Origin: Morinoia aosen
Taxonomy: Eukaryota > Arthropoda > Malacostraca > Amphipoda > Talitridae
Length of the DNA stretch: 64,000 bases
Reading direction: 5' to 3'
Assembly (NCBI GenBank): GCA_030386875.1
Contig: CM059576.1
Location: forward strand, 68,261,581 to 68,325,580
Shown: piece after piece, positions 47,062 to 58,062 of the stretch
Position numbering within the stretch: position 1 is the stretch's first letter
Layout of the letters: every line of letters begins with the position of its first letter
Made by a program: the position numbers and the translations under genes
The notes under the pieces: model-generated
What the model was told of the DNA's origin: nothing
Seen by the model: the letters and a program-made list of their open reading frames with translations, nothing else
The model's database searches: none

Positions 47062-47769
47062 TCTACATGGCTTATTGTAAAAAATCAGCGTGTTTGATCT
47101 CATAATGCACGACCGCAGCTACAACCGCCTCCTCAGTTTGTCTTACTTTTTAACTGAAGCTCTAACAAGCTGATTATGCTCACTGATCATAGCAAAAAAA
47201 AAACACTGATGCAAGTTGTATACCTACCCTGCAACGAGTCAAGGTACAACGGTACTGTTACGATTAATTGTTGATGCTAACGTAATTTGAATTTGAAGTA
47301 CTGTAGACGCCCGAAACTCGATGGCACTCCAGCGTAGTCACCCGATCTTCAATGTAAACGCAGTTTTGACGATCTTCACACTGATGCTGCTCCTTTCTGA
47401 AGGTCCTTTAGTAGTTAAACGTTATGGTGACCACCTCGATTTCTTCGCTTGCGTCAAACAGGGCAATCTGCGTTCTGAAAATAGCACCTTTTAACAATGC
47501 CAGGTGATACGATATAGCGTTTGCTCTGAGTACTGCGTAGGACACTGTGAAGATGAAACACAAGAAGATGAAACTGAGCCCGTTCTCTGTGCCCGTTCTC
47601 TTATTGCCGTGCAGGGATTCCAATCCCTCTCTGTGCTCATAATCCAAAGTAGCAAAAGTCCGGTTAATTCGTCACCCAATCTTATTTACAATCTTCTTTA
47701 CTGCTGAACAATATCTTCTTCACTTCCTCCCAATCTTCTGTAGGTTTCGACTGGCCACCACATATGCCT

Positions 47770-47990
47770 TCGGGTAGGGGTTGGTTAGGTAGAGAAACAA
47801 TGATCTTTGAAGGTACGTCACTAGTATTCAGGCGCGTGAAGAGGCAGACTCGTGCTGTTTACAGTAGGGAACGCGCGGACCAAATGTAAGTCTAAAGTCG
47901 CAATGAGCGCTTTTAAAAATTCAACGGAAGCGTGGTAAAAGGGGCGCACATCCCTCCCCCTTCCCCAAAACATTCGCGTTTTCAGCACGA
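47770..47990. repeat. Dispersed repeat, copy 2 (partner at 36960)
   Basis: Shares GATCTTTGAAGGTACGTCAC, ACTAGTATTCAGGCGCGTGA and the CTCCCCCTTCCCCAAAA block with 36960-37160. One plus frame (VFRRVKRQTRAVYSRERADQ) is open here but not in the other copy, so it is probably not coding. Confidence 0.6.
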
Positions 47991-48295
47991 CACTTCTCAA
48001 AATGACCTCATCCGTTATGAATATAACATCGACGTAACCAACTCATATATATTGTGATATTCCAATCAATTCATGCACTTGACCTTTCTTAGGCTAATAG
48101 AGCCAGCTTCTGATCAATCAGCGTATTTTCCTGCGCTATCATATCGGTACATTTCATAAACAGATTTCCGCAAAACGGAATTTATTTGTGTGTGTCTGTT
48201 TTACAAAATTGAAACTGACGTTTAACACGTTCACCACGTTTCCGCGGTTGTTAACGGTTGGTTTGATTGGGTTGTAACTATACCATTTCCAATCC

Positions 48296-48515
48296 AATTT
48301 CCTCCTAGTGAAACTAAATTTCCTCCTATTGAAATTGAACTTCCTCCTTGTGAACCTGAATTTCATCCTATTGAAATTGAATTTCCTTATAGTGAAATTG
48401 AATTTCCTCCTATTGAAATTGAATTTCCTTCTATTGAAATCAAATTTCCTCCTATTGATATTGAATTTCATCCTATTGAAATTGAATTTCCTTCCTAGTG
48501 AATTTGTATTTCCTC
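48296..48515. repeat. Left subterminal array, about 11 x 21 bp
   Basis: Units follow AATTTCCTCCTATTGAAATT plus G with variation. Each has inverted 6-bp arms (AATTTC and GAAATT), a shape suited to binding a protein dimer. In transposons of this group repeated subterminal motifs are commonly transposase-binding sites; that role is inferred here. Confidence 0.85.
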
Positions 48516-48784
48516 GTGATAAATAAATTATTAATAAAAATTGTTTATATTTTCTCTAGCTAAGGGGATGAATGAGAAAATCTGCAATAGTGGTAGACCA
48601 TATATTATAATTATAATTCCCATGTAAACAAGACCATATTATATTTAAATCATCCTTTTATATCATTTCCATAGTCACAACCCAAAGATAGGTGAGAGCT
48701 AAAATATTTACTCGTATATTTTTGGCATAAAAGTTAAATAATGTAATAAGAGAAACTTATTTATTATGAGTAGTTATTGGAAGA

Positions 48785-49828
48785 TTAGGGCACTTCCTTT
48801 AAGTCTTCTCTCCTTGTAGACGCTGGATGATATTTTTCTACTCTTTTAGTGAAGGCGAGTAACGTATTTGGAGTGATATGTCCAATTGCATCTCTTGCAA
48901 TCACTTCCAATTCTCTCATTCTTTGTTCAGCTATTGAAAGTCCATTATTTGCTGTTACATTCACTAAATAATCTATTCGCTTTCTGAGATTGAGTATCAC
49001 GTGGCTCTTGAAGGTACTCCAGACGAGTTCTATTGGGTTCAGTAAATAAGAATATGGTGCTAGTCTGAGAAACTGAACAGATGGATATTCATTTGAAAGG
49101 CTTTCAATCCTGCAGTGGGCTGGGGCATTATCGACGATAAATGTTGGTCTTTCTATCCCCTGGTCTATGCAAGCCTGGATGAGCTCTCGGAACCATTGGA
49201 GGCAATCATCAGCTTTGAAAGCGTCACGTCGAGTGGTAAAGAGTACCATTCTACTTGATGTCATTGCCCCAATGCAATGGAGATTTGACCCCTGGCTCAC
49301 TGGTGTCACAACCGATGCTCTTGTCCCAATTTTTGACCGGCCTTCCTTTCGCTTGCAAAAAAGATTGAAATTGGTTTCATCAACCCATATTGTAGTACGG
49401 CCTTCTGATTTCGCTTGGAAAAAGTTGTCCATGTGTGTAGCTCTTTTATCCTTGTTTTCTGGGGTGTTCATATTGCACGTTTGGGAAGGCACAAGTTTTA
49501 CTGTGAAGAGTTCACAGTCTAACCAGTTCTTCACGGTATTAATGCTAACATTGATATTGAAACGGGTGCTGCTAATGGTCTTCAGTTCAGCCGAGGTAGT
49601 TGAGGCGTTGTTTTCAATGGTAGAAGTAAGCAGTTCAACAATTTTATTTGTTTTCTTAGATGTGCCGCCACCTTTCTTCTTTGGAGTGTCTTGTTTTTTC
49701 TTTAACCATTCGTATGCTATTTTCAAATTAACCCCCATAGCGTTTGCAACTGTTCTCCAGTCCTCCTCGTTTATGTAAGCTTCATAAATTCTTTTCCTTT
49801 CATTATCACTGATCTTCTTGTACTTCAT
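48785..49828 (-). CDS. DDE transposase, IS630/Tc1-like, 347 aa
   Basis: The protein would cut and join the ends of its element by DDE chemistry in the nucleus. An N-terminal helix-turn-helix region (residues about 8-45, NERKRIYEAYINEEDWRTVA) is followed by a basic linker (KKKGGGTSKKT) and a second helical part. The DDE domain shows TTIWVDETNFNLFC (Asp150), FIVDNAPAHC (Asp233) and LAPYSYLLNPIELVWSTFK (Glu267), with 33 residues between the last two by my count. A GRSKIGTRASV block follows the first Asp as in IS630 relatives. No stops or frame breaks occur. The start at 49828 is the first ATG, about 150 bp inside the right-hand repeat array. Length is normal for the family. Confidence 0.9.
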   Translation of the reverse strand: MKYKKISDNERKRIYEAYINEEDWRTVANAMGVNLKIAYEWLKKKQDTPKKKGGGTSKKTNKIVELLTSTIENNASTTSAELKTISSTRFNINVSINTVKNWLDCELFTVKLVPSQTCNMNTPENKDKRATHMDNFFQAKSEGRTTIWVDETNFNLFCKRKEGRSKIGTRASVVTPVSQGSNLHCIGAMTSSRMVLFTTRRDAFKADDCLQWFRELIQACIDQGIERPTFIVDNAPAHCRIESLSNEYPSVQFLRLAPYSYLLNPIELVWSTFKSHVILNLRKRIDYLVNVTANNGLSIAEQRMRELEVIARDAIGHITPNTLLAFTKRVEKYHPASTRREDLKEVP

Positions 49829-49979
49829 CTCGGAGGGGGCAATTTTTCGTCAGAATAATAAAAGCGGATGAAATCTTGTACTATATCACTAATGGTATCA
49901 TAGTTACAAGCAGAGTACGTGCAGTTATATTTTCAAGTAAACTGATTGTAAAAGTGCCATATCAACTTCTTTCATCATG

Positions 49980-50187
49980 TGGAAATTCAATTTCACTAGG
50001 AGGAAATTTATATAGTTTCAATAAGAGGAAATTCAATTTCACTATGAGGAAATTTATATAGTTTCAATAAGAGGAAATTCAATTTCACTAGGAGGAAATT
50101 CAGTTTCACTGGGAGGAAATTCAGTTTCACTGGGAGGAAATTCAGTTCCACTGGGAGGAAATTCAGTTTCACTAGGAGGAAATTGGA
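49980..50187. repeat. Right subterminal array, about 9-10 units
   Basis: Units follow GAGGAAATTCAATTTCACTA, the reverse complement of the left-hand theme, with two longer 25-bp variants (GGAAATTTATATAGTTTCAA) alternating near the inner edge. The outermost unit merges into the terminal inverted repeat. Confidence 0.85.
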
Positions 50188-50558
50188 TTGGAAATGGTAT
50201 AGTGCAATAATATTGGGAAATTTACTTTACTGTTCAATTACATTTTGATCCTTCCTCTAAGAAATATGAAAATACAACTGCATGATAACACGTCACCTTG
50301 AATGATGACAGTTATATATCTAAAAAAATTGTGAAACGGTTAAGGTGTCGTTAACTTAAACCGGTACGTGAATGAGCAATTTACCGAATGGTACACATGT
50401 GGCCCAACATGCAGTGACCGTGTTAAACTAAAGTTAGTGGCGTATGATAATAGAGATCATGCATCAACATATTCCAATCAAAACAAAGATCATTATAGAA
50501 GGTTCAATCTCAATTGACAGTCTACCCATTCACTTAACTGAAATTGGTTTTAAATAAA

Positions 50559-50760
50559 CTAACTGCCTCGTCCTTTGCAAATGAATCTCCACGCAGCGAG
50601 GTTTGGATCTGCTGAAAACTGATATTTTCCTTGCAAGATTGCTGTCGTTCCTTCAAGATGAAACCCTCCTTCGTCAGATTTTTCGTAAAATGAGAGGGTT
50701 ATTTTGGATGGCGCTCGTGAAGTCACATGAATGCTTTGAGCGTAAACCTTGACCACAAAT
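50559..50760 (-). CDS. Candidate exon, minus strand (possibly terminal)
   Basis: All three plus frames are closed here, while one minus frame is open for 66 codons with natural codon use: FVVKVYAQSIHVTSRAPSKI, TLSFYEKSDEGGFHLEGTTA, ILQGKYQFSADPNLAAWRFI and CKGRGS, then TAG. An acceptor (CATAAATTATAG) precedes it. Either it ends a gene, or a donor CA|GTTAGT just before the stop is used. Its one-base start fits the two bases left by the minus candidate at 55852-55700. The protein is not recognised. Confidence 0.45.
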
Positions 50761-50953
50761 CTATAATTTATGAGTGTTTCGAAATTTCTGTAGTTCTATT
50801 GCCTTAAAATGCTTCAACTATTCTTAGTGATAAAATTTTTAAACAACAACATCATATTCGATTTATACGGTTGTATTGTCAGTTCTCCAGCTTCATGGGT
50901 TCATAGGATGCTGGGAGAATAATCATACCATTTTTTACGCTGTTCAATTTCAG

Positions 50954-51075
50954 GTTTGAGTTTAATTTCTGATATAAATAATGATTTTTCATCGCTATTT
51001 GGTTTCTCATCCGCCCTTCCAGCATCAAACAAATTGCGACGTTTTGAAGACCGTAAAATATGCTTTATCAGGAAG
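50954..51075 (+). CDS. Candidate exon, plus-strand set
   Basis: A very good acceptor (TTTTTACGCTGTTCAATTTCAG) and a consensus donor (AAG|GTGAGT) bound 122 nt open in one plus frame, with SLISDINNDFSSLFGFSSAL and PASNKLRRFEDRKICFIRK. It begins with two bases and ends in phase 0, compatible with the one base left at 36909. It lies only about 190 bp from a minus-strand candidate, so the two sets would interleave, which is a reason for caution. Confidence 0.4.
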
Positions 51076-52557
51076 GTGAGTATGAAATTTTGAGATTTAG
51101 TTTATATTGTTTAAGCATTTGACTGAATTATGACAAAGTTTCTTTAATAATAACAGTTAACTGTTCAAACCTAACAATAGTTTAGTGTTCAAACTAAAGA
51201 AGCATATTTTAAATATCAACATTCATCGGAAGTAGTTTGCAAAAAAAGTTACCTCAGGCAGTGGGGAAAAGTCTTCAGTTTTCTATAATGCTATTGATAC
51301 ACAGCACGCGATCAGATATGGTCTAAACTAATATCTAAACAATTCAAAATATAACATATTGCTTCGAGGCATAGGAGCTGAAGTATTTAATTCCAAGTAT
51401 TTGATTGTTTGTTAATTGTTTGTTTAATGGTTTCCAAGTATTTAATTACTGAAGTGTTCAATATTTTTCTTTAAACTCCGACATTTCTCCATTCTCTCAC
51501 TATTTAAATTCCAAAACTTTAAACATATGCCTTGGACCGGCTTGATGGAATGTCTGCTTGTCAATAGTCAATCCTAAAATATTCAACCCGTTCTATTCAT
51601 TTTCGCACAGCTCTCGGAAATTTTAGCTTCGTGAAATTTGAAGATGCTCCTGGCCGTAGCTTTCTTTCTTAATTTACACGCTAACTGCCTATCCTCATGT
51701 TGAAATTCTCCTTGGATCGACGACTCCTTCGCGAGTCCTTGCCTCACTCAAAAACTGTTCGGAATTTCATAAATGAATTTGAAGTCTTCTTAGAGTAAAA
51801 AAGGAGTCATGCGAATTGACGCTTCTCTAAACTTATTGTTAAGATTTTGTCACTGTTTTATCAAACGGGATATTATTCAGTAGAAAATTGAGGTATTTTT
51901 TCCGATTAATCATGATCACTCATAAAGTTCAAGTAATTAATCGCTGCTTGTTGGTGAATACGATGGCAAGCTTCTAAAAAATTCGGTTTTCGATGGAAAC
52001 TTGAGGAGAAGGACTTAAAAAATTGAAAGTTGCCGCGTTTTCGAGTAATCTGTTATGAAATTTCCATGGAAGATTCTGAGGCTATTTATTTTTATGACAT
52101 ATCATAGATACCGGAATAAGTCATTCTCTATCGTTTGAAGGTATGCCTAAGTTTAGATGAAGGATATATTTTCAAAAAGGGGGACTTTTACAGCTTGAGA
52201 AAATGACTAGCAAACAAATTAGGGCTATACGAGTATTGTGGGTTGTCAATTTCATTTTGAATGCAATTCACAATTTGTTTTTATTTTCGTCATTCTTTCG
52301 GGGATATGAGGCATGGCACTTGAAGCACTGGATCCGAATTCATTTCACGTGTTTAAAAATGCTTTAATTTGAAAACCATTTCTGCCTTGTATACATACGG
52401 CTATTAATGTAAGTTCAATTAAGTTGTCAAGTTGTATTTTTCTACGTGGAAAATATACATTCTATGAGTAATAAACTTGGCTTTTATTAAAACACACAGT
52501 AGCTGAGAAAAATGCACTCTATAAAACTGCACTCATTTGCTCAACTCATTACCGTAG

Positions 52558-52686
52558 GTACGGGTCACTGACACTACAGGACTGTAAATTGACGGATGCA
52601 GAGTTGGACCAAGTGGTCGTGGCCTTGCAGCAGCGAGGCATCCGTACTCCAGGAGACGGACGCTCTGGCTGGGTCAAAATGCTCTG
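52558..52686 (+). CDS. Candidate exon, plus-strand set
   Basis: GC-rich island with the acceptor GCTCAACTCATTACCGTAG and the perfect donor CTG|GTGAGT. The plus frame is open for 129 nt: YGSLTLQDCKLTDAELDQVV, VALQQRGIRTPGDGRSGWVK and ML. An alternative start after ACTACAG would put it in phase 0 with the exon at 51075. The minus strand is also open with fair sites, but its composition is less convincing. Downstream, a smaller candidate with a strong acceptor (52942-52988, KSYGQLVHGEEFKLG) does not fit its phase. Confidence 0.4.
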
Positions 52687-55600
52687 GTGAGTGTTGAGCG
52701 CTAGCGACCGTGGTATCGTCGTGTAAATGATGTTTGGTACTGTCGTGTAGATAATGCATTGCACCTTCGTGTAGATGATGCTATATACCGTGGGGAAGAT
52801 GATGCTTAGACACAGAAACTCATATAGTAAGCTCTTTCATGTTACGCGCAATCTTTCGGTAATTTAGGATTGAGATATCATTCGTAATTGAAGCATTTGG
52901 TTTTTTCATTTCTATTATTTTATTGCGTAAACTTTTTACAGAAGTCATATGGACAACTAGTGCACGGAGAGGAGTTCAAGCTAGGAAGGTATATAAAATG
53001 GATAAGCTGTTCAGAGAGCTTAACATGCTGCAAAAAATGACCTCTAATAATCAAACATTAGTGTTAAGGCTAGTTTCATGGCTAGTTGTTTTGAGAAACT
53101 CTGTATGTTAAGCTTGTTTTAGGATCAACAATGCCGATTTCCTATTCAACACAAAACCGATGCACAACCTAATATCCTGCTCACAATTCTTATTCATAAA
53201 TCGTTGCCTAGATCAAACGTAGATTTAATGGATCAAAGTGAAGAGTTTGACCAGGACTAAGTGTATTACATTGGCCAGCCAATTCCACCAGTCAGTTTTA
53301 TTTTTCACATTTGCCGTCTCATAATAGGCATCAATATATACTTCAATTTCTGAACTCTATTGCCAAATTTATAAAAACAGGCATTTTCATACTTCTAAGA
53401 AAACCATAAACAATTCTTAGTTATAAGAAATGCATGTGGGATGAAAGCTGGTACATTCGAAACTGGCTGCCACACCTGACTTGAAAAAACAATAATTCTA
53501 AGTTACCAAACTTTACTTTTTTTTCCTACACGTCAACCAGAGAGCAAAAATGAACTATCAGAGAGGTCCGCTACAGTATCCGCTACAGTAATTCTATATC
53601 AGGCTACCACAATAACATAACTTAATTTATCGTGCTGCATGAGTGAAATTTTTCATACATGTCATTTTGAGTTCATTTCGACGAGCAGTTTCTCCTCAAG
53701 GTGAAGAAGATAAGCGATAGGTTTTGGTTAGTTATGTAAGTCTATCCTAAACTACTAGCATCGGCGCTCCATGGGGAAACTCTTGAGTTACCTCAGCTAC
53801 CGAGAGGCTTTTGAGGCTTTTATCTTTCGTACCTATTTTGTTTCTCTTAGTTTCTGACTTCACTTCGCTATCATTTCTTAGTTTTTTCCTATCTTGCTGA
53901 TTTACTACACAAAGCAGCCTGAGTGGAAACTAGCCTTGTGAATGTATTTTTCATTATCGGCAGTCCATACTACATGGTACCTTCCCATCGCTCTCTTGAG
54001 ATTGCCTCTGATTTGGCTAGCTAATCTAAATCTAATAAATATTATCCACTATAAAGTAATGCACAGTTGTTCGTTTGGTTTATTGGCTGGTTCGTCTCTC
54101 TGTCATACTCTTAAGGACTTGCATTCGAAAAATATTAAAGGAAATGTATAAAAAAGAGATTGTTAATTGTTCTCACATTTTAATCTAGTCGGGATTTCTT
54201 AGTGACCGTGTGTATGATACCAGTTTCACAACCTTATCGAATCCCTTTGTAGTGGGGAGCATTCTCGAACCTGGCCATGTAGAACAAGTGAGCCTTCGAA
54301 TCAAAGTTCAATCCCACGGTAGCGTTTCTTGTTGTCCTATACTCCCGTGCTAAGTCGGAATACCCTTCGGAGGTTACGTGAGGGGACATACGTTCTCTCT
54401 CCCGCTCTCTGGTGCATTTACGAACTATATGAGACTACGCTTCGTGAGACTGTCATTTACTAACGTAGCGTTTAATAAATTAGTTCTCATCAACATTCTT
54501 CTAGCACTGGGTCCGTCATTTTTCACTCGTCGTGTTCTCTAATAATGTCTATACTGAAAAAACATAATATGATGTGTAATTAAAAAAACATTGTGCACAA
54601 TGTTTTAACGTAAGAGTTAGGAATGCGTGTGAAAGCATTCATCCATGAATATTATTTTGTTTGCACTTTCTCTGTTTGTAAAGTGATATAAGGGAAAAAC
54701 TCATTCAAAAAAATTGTTCGGTGATGATTCAAGTACAAAATTTGTGCTCTCATGGTCTCATTTTTCTTACCGTGTTCATATCATGCGTAAAATATTCTAT
54801 CTGATCTTAAAAAATATTTTATTTAAATGCTTACGACGCCAACCAAAGCTAGGAGTTAGATATATAGGCGTTGAAAGGGCAATAGTTTTCAGGTATGAGG
54901 TTCAAGAATTTTAGCTGTAATTCTTTTCACCACAATTTGATTAGACTAAACGTAAGTTGAAGTCGAACTTCTGACTTTTCTGACGGTTGTTTATGAAGAC
55001 ATGAGAGGGGAGAAGTGGGTTTTCATAGTTCTTTTTTATAAACTGATGAATCCGATAAGTTTTATAGGAGTTTCCTCGTGGTCTCTTGGGGAAAATAAAA
55101 AACATCTTGGCTCCCAAGCATAAATGAAGGTATCACTGTGTAATAGAACACCGAACCCAGTGGCTGTAGTGAGGGGTAGGTAAATACGAGTCTTGAAGAG
55201 GGATCTCATTGGGGATAGGGAAGCAATGCAACAGACCAGGAATGAACAAATATTGACTCGTATATTAAATGAACTGTAGTGTGTTGAATATGATGAAATA
55301 TTATTATTTCACATACATGGATTTTTATTCAAAAGATCTCCAAGAAAAATATTTGTTTTCCAAAGTTAATATCTAGCGAGACACAAAATAATTTGTAATA
55401 GTATTAATATGATATTAAATATCTCACAAAAATTCCAAGCCAATATCAAATTTTTGTTCACGTAATTTGCACACATGTAGTAGCGCCTATAGACTTTCGC
55501 ACCGCGTATTATCTCTACGTGTTCAAGTTTTCTAAAGTACTCCAATCTGACCTAATAAAATAAGATGTATTATGGCTCATCAATAAGAAATTTCCAAAGC

Positions 55601-55699
55601 ATACATGAATTATGTTGTCATCGCATATGCAGTCGGTCAATGACGGAAACGTAATACGCAGCAGGGTTTATTGAAATATTATCCTGACTAGTTACTCAC

Positions 55700-55852
55700 A
55701 GGTGAAGGTCTGCAGCTGATGGTATTTGGCTTCCCAATTTTATGGCTTCAGACATTCGGTTACTTTTTGCAGGGATGACTGCTATGGATTCATCATCACA
55801 GACGACCTTCCCAAGCTGACCACGTACAAGTTGGTCGAATGAGTGCGTTCTT
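55700..55852 (-). CDS. Candidate exon, minus strand
   Basis: The acceptor AAGATATAACATTTTGCCGCAG and the consensus donor CCT|GTGAGT bound 153 nt open in one minus frame: RTHSFDQLVRGQLGKVVCDD, ESIAVIPAKSNRMSEAIKLG and SQIPSAADLH. It leaves two bases that the candidate at 50760 completes to Leu. A competing plus-strand reading (acceptor TTCGGTTACTTTTTGCAG, then DDCYGFIITDDLPKLTTYKL and a stop) shares the same DNA and cannot be excluded. Confidence 0.4.
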
Positions 55853-57399
55853 CTGCGGCAAAATGTTATATCTTTCATTTGCTGCACTCACGATGGGAGG
55901 GCATCAGATTACAAATTTGGGGCTTTTTAAAAAACGACGTTGAGAGTTGCATTTTCCTACACTGTCATCGGAAAAGCTCATTTGCAGTACTTCTTCACAT
56001 CTTTTTTCAATTTTGTGTGGTACCCATCGTTTCTGCTACGTATGTTTTTTATGTTTTTTTTATAACTGGAAACGACCTGTTTCATCAATTACGATTAGAA
56101 AGGAAACTAAAATCAAATATTCAACACTAAATATAATGAGGCTTTTTTAATCTAAATACCGCATTATTTGTTTTTATATTGATGATGGAAAAATTAGGAG
56201 AATTAATTTGACAACTTTGAATTAATGTCAGTAAGTTTGATTCATATTTGATTAAGTATAATTTTACGGCGCTTTTGGTGTAGGCAAAAGTTCAATAAGA
56301 GGTTCCGGAACTCCTTGGAACATTTGCGGCACTGAAATTGCAATGAATTTTTGTATAATGCGTTCACATATGAACGCTCTCGAGTAATTTTTCCCTCAAC
56401 TGAAGCAGGAGAAAGTAATTACTAATTATTATTTGCAACTATTTTTTCGTAATCATTTTCGAAAATTTTGCTCATTATTCTTTGGTTTTCATTAATTGTA
56501 GGCATTCATGTATATATTGTTCCGAAGCTCAATGCCACATATGTATCTAAGCTTTGTTGTATCGTATCTTCATATCGATTTACTGCATTCTGTTCTGTTT
56601 ATTGTTAGCACATCAGACATGAACAATACTGTCTTATTTTGGTTCAGACTTTTGAAGTGAACTTGATTTATCCATTCAGAATAGAACGAATACGCTTCAC
56701 TAATATTAGAGTGCTATATTTTATTCATTGAGAATAGTTTCAACGATTCTTTGAGTGAAGTTTGACACGCTGAATCGTCACCGGCTTGACATGTGTTAGT
56801 AACGTACTTCTCTGTAATCATCGATTAACGTGAATTTGTAATTGATTTATACGTTGCAAACAAAAATTTCTTCTCTAATTCGGGCCTGGGGAAACAAGTA
56901 TCAAAGCTCAGTATGAATAGAAAACACTAATGCTTTCATTATAATAGAAATATATTATCGTATTTTGAAACTTTTTCAAATTCCTTTTTTAATTCTAGAG
57001 AACACGAGAAAGTTGTAATTTAATTTATATTTTGTCGAGTTTCATTTCAATATGAACATACAAATCAATGAATGAAGTAAATACGCTTCATGGCTTTGTT
57101 CAAAAATTATCAGCACCAAAATGTGAAACATTCTAGAACATAGAAAACTTGAAAGTTTATCTCCAGTATAGGATTCGAAGACGTATTTTGACGGGCTAAA
57201 TATATGGTTTGACGATGTCTTTTCGTGTTACGACAGCTGTATAACTCCCGAACCCTCTTAGGAGAACCACACTACCACGATAATTTGAAATGTAATTGCA
57301 ATTATTAATTAAGAGAGTTGCGCTGAGTTAAAAGAAAAAATGATTTGCCCGACTAGCGATAAAATTTCCTTTCTGTTATTGTATTCGGAATTTTCCTAG

Positions 57400-57603
57400 T
57401 TTAAAGGATGTTTTCAAATTGAGTTGGTCATTCTGTAATTCCTATGAAAATGAGGGAATTGAACTATCACTAAAAAAGTTAAAAGCGCCAGAGGTTTGCA
57501 ATAGAAGCCTGATATGTTTCTGGTGGTGTAAATTATGTGCTGCTCGAGAGTGGATTGCCATTCTACGAAGAAGAATGTATAGCATTATTTCTAAATGTCC
57601 CTG
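57400..57603 (+). CDS. Candidate terminal exon, plus-strand set
   Basis: The strong acceptor TTGTATTCGGAATTTTCCTAG precedes a plus frame open to TGA at 57601-57603, with LKDVFKLSWSFCNSYENEGI, ELSLKKLKAPEVCNRSLICF and AREWIAILRRRMYSIISKCP. An AATAAA polyadenylation signal lies at 57635-57640, 32 bp after the stop. The one-base start fits the two bases left at 52686. No family is recognised. Confidence 0.35.
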
Positions 57604-57939
57604 ATGATTTTCTATGGCAGATGAATTGCATTAAAATAAATTACATTTTGCAAGTATTCGTTACCAATGAGTGAATCTTCGATTTCAAATTTGCAGATAA
57701 TCCAGAGTATATAAAGCCTGATGTATAAATTTATCAAAAAACGAACTTTGTTAATTTCAAGTTTTAAAGTTCTTTAGAATGATTAAAAAAGAACAACAGC
57801 AGTTGAAATAAATAATTTTAATGAAAAACCACCTAGCAAAAACAGTTAAAACATTAAATGAAAATTATCGAAATGATAACTTATAATGCTGATTTTTTAT
57901 GCCAAATTTTCTTTGCAAAATGCGGGATCTGAAAATCAG

Positions 57940-58062
57940 GTTGTAAACAGTTAACTTCACTTCAAGGTCCGCGTATAAAAGTGACAGCCACTTTGGACTA
58001 AGACCCCAGAGTAGTACGACCATGAAGGGACTGGGATCCCCACATTCGTGGCCCCTAAACAG
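57940..58062. other. GC-richer island with TATA box, strand unresolved
   Basis: On the plus strand a TATAAAAG box (near 57976) precedes an ATG at 58021 opening a 22-codon frame (MKGLGSPHSWPLNSLKKEKE). On the minus strand a long pyrimidine tract and TTTTTTTAG acceptor precede open frames (for example SPFMVVLLWGLSPKWLSLLY), but no donor is visible. It may be a promoter with a first exon or an exon remnant. Confidence 0.25.

Larger units (their letters stand above)
48281..50199 (-). mobile_element. IS630/Tc1-superfamily transposon with subterminal repeat arrays, apparently intact
   Basis: Terminal inverted repeats are identical for 35 bp from TACCATTTCCAATCCAATTT inward, and TA flanks both ends (48279-48280, 50200-50201). 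Each end carries an array of about 21-bp repeats (48296-48515, about 11 units; 49980-50187, about 9-10 units) in opposite orientation. One uninterrupted transposase gene lies between on the minus strand. Identical ends and an open gene mean that the copy could be recent or still mobile. Confidence 0.9.

Noticed and set aside
48154-48526. Repetitive ORFs (RRKFNFN type, minus; LNFLLLK type, plus) at the left end of the IS630-like element
   Set aside because: They are translations of the 21-bp subterminal repeats (7 codons per unit), not proteins.
49167-49778. 203-codon plus-strand frame
   Set aside because: It is antisense to the DDE transposase, whose motifs are clear on the minus strand.
48296-50187. 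Regular repeat arrays that might look like CRISPR
   Set aside because: Units are contiguous without spacers, are inverted at the two transposon ends, and the genome is eukaryotic.
54248-54540. Solo-LTR-like segment starting TGTAGTGGGG with an AATAAA
   Set aside because: No matching CA end with a target duplication could be found, and there is no second copy.
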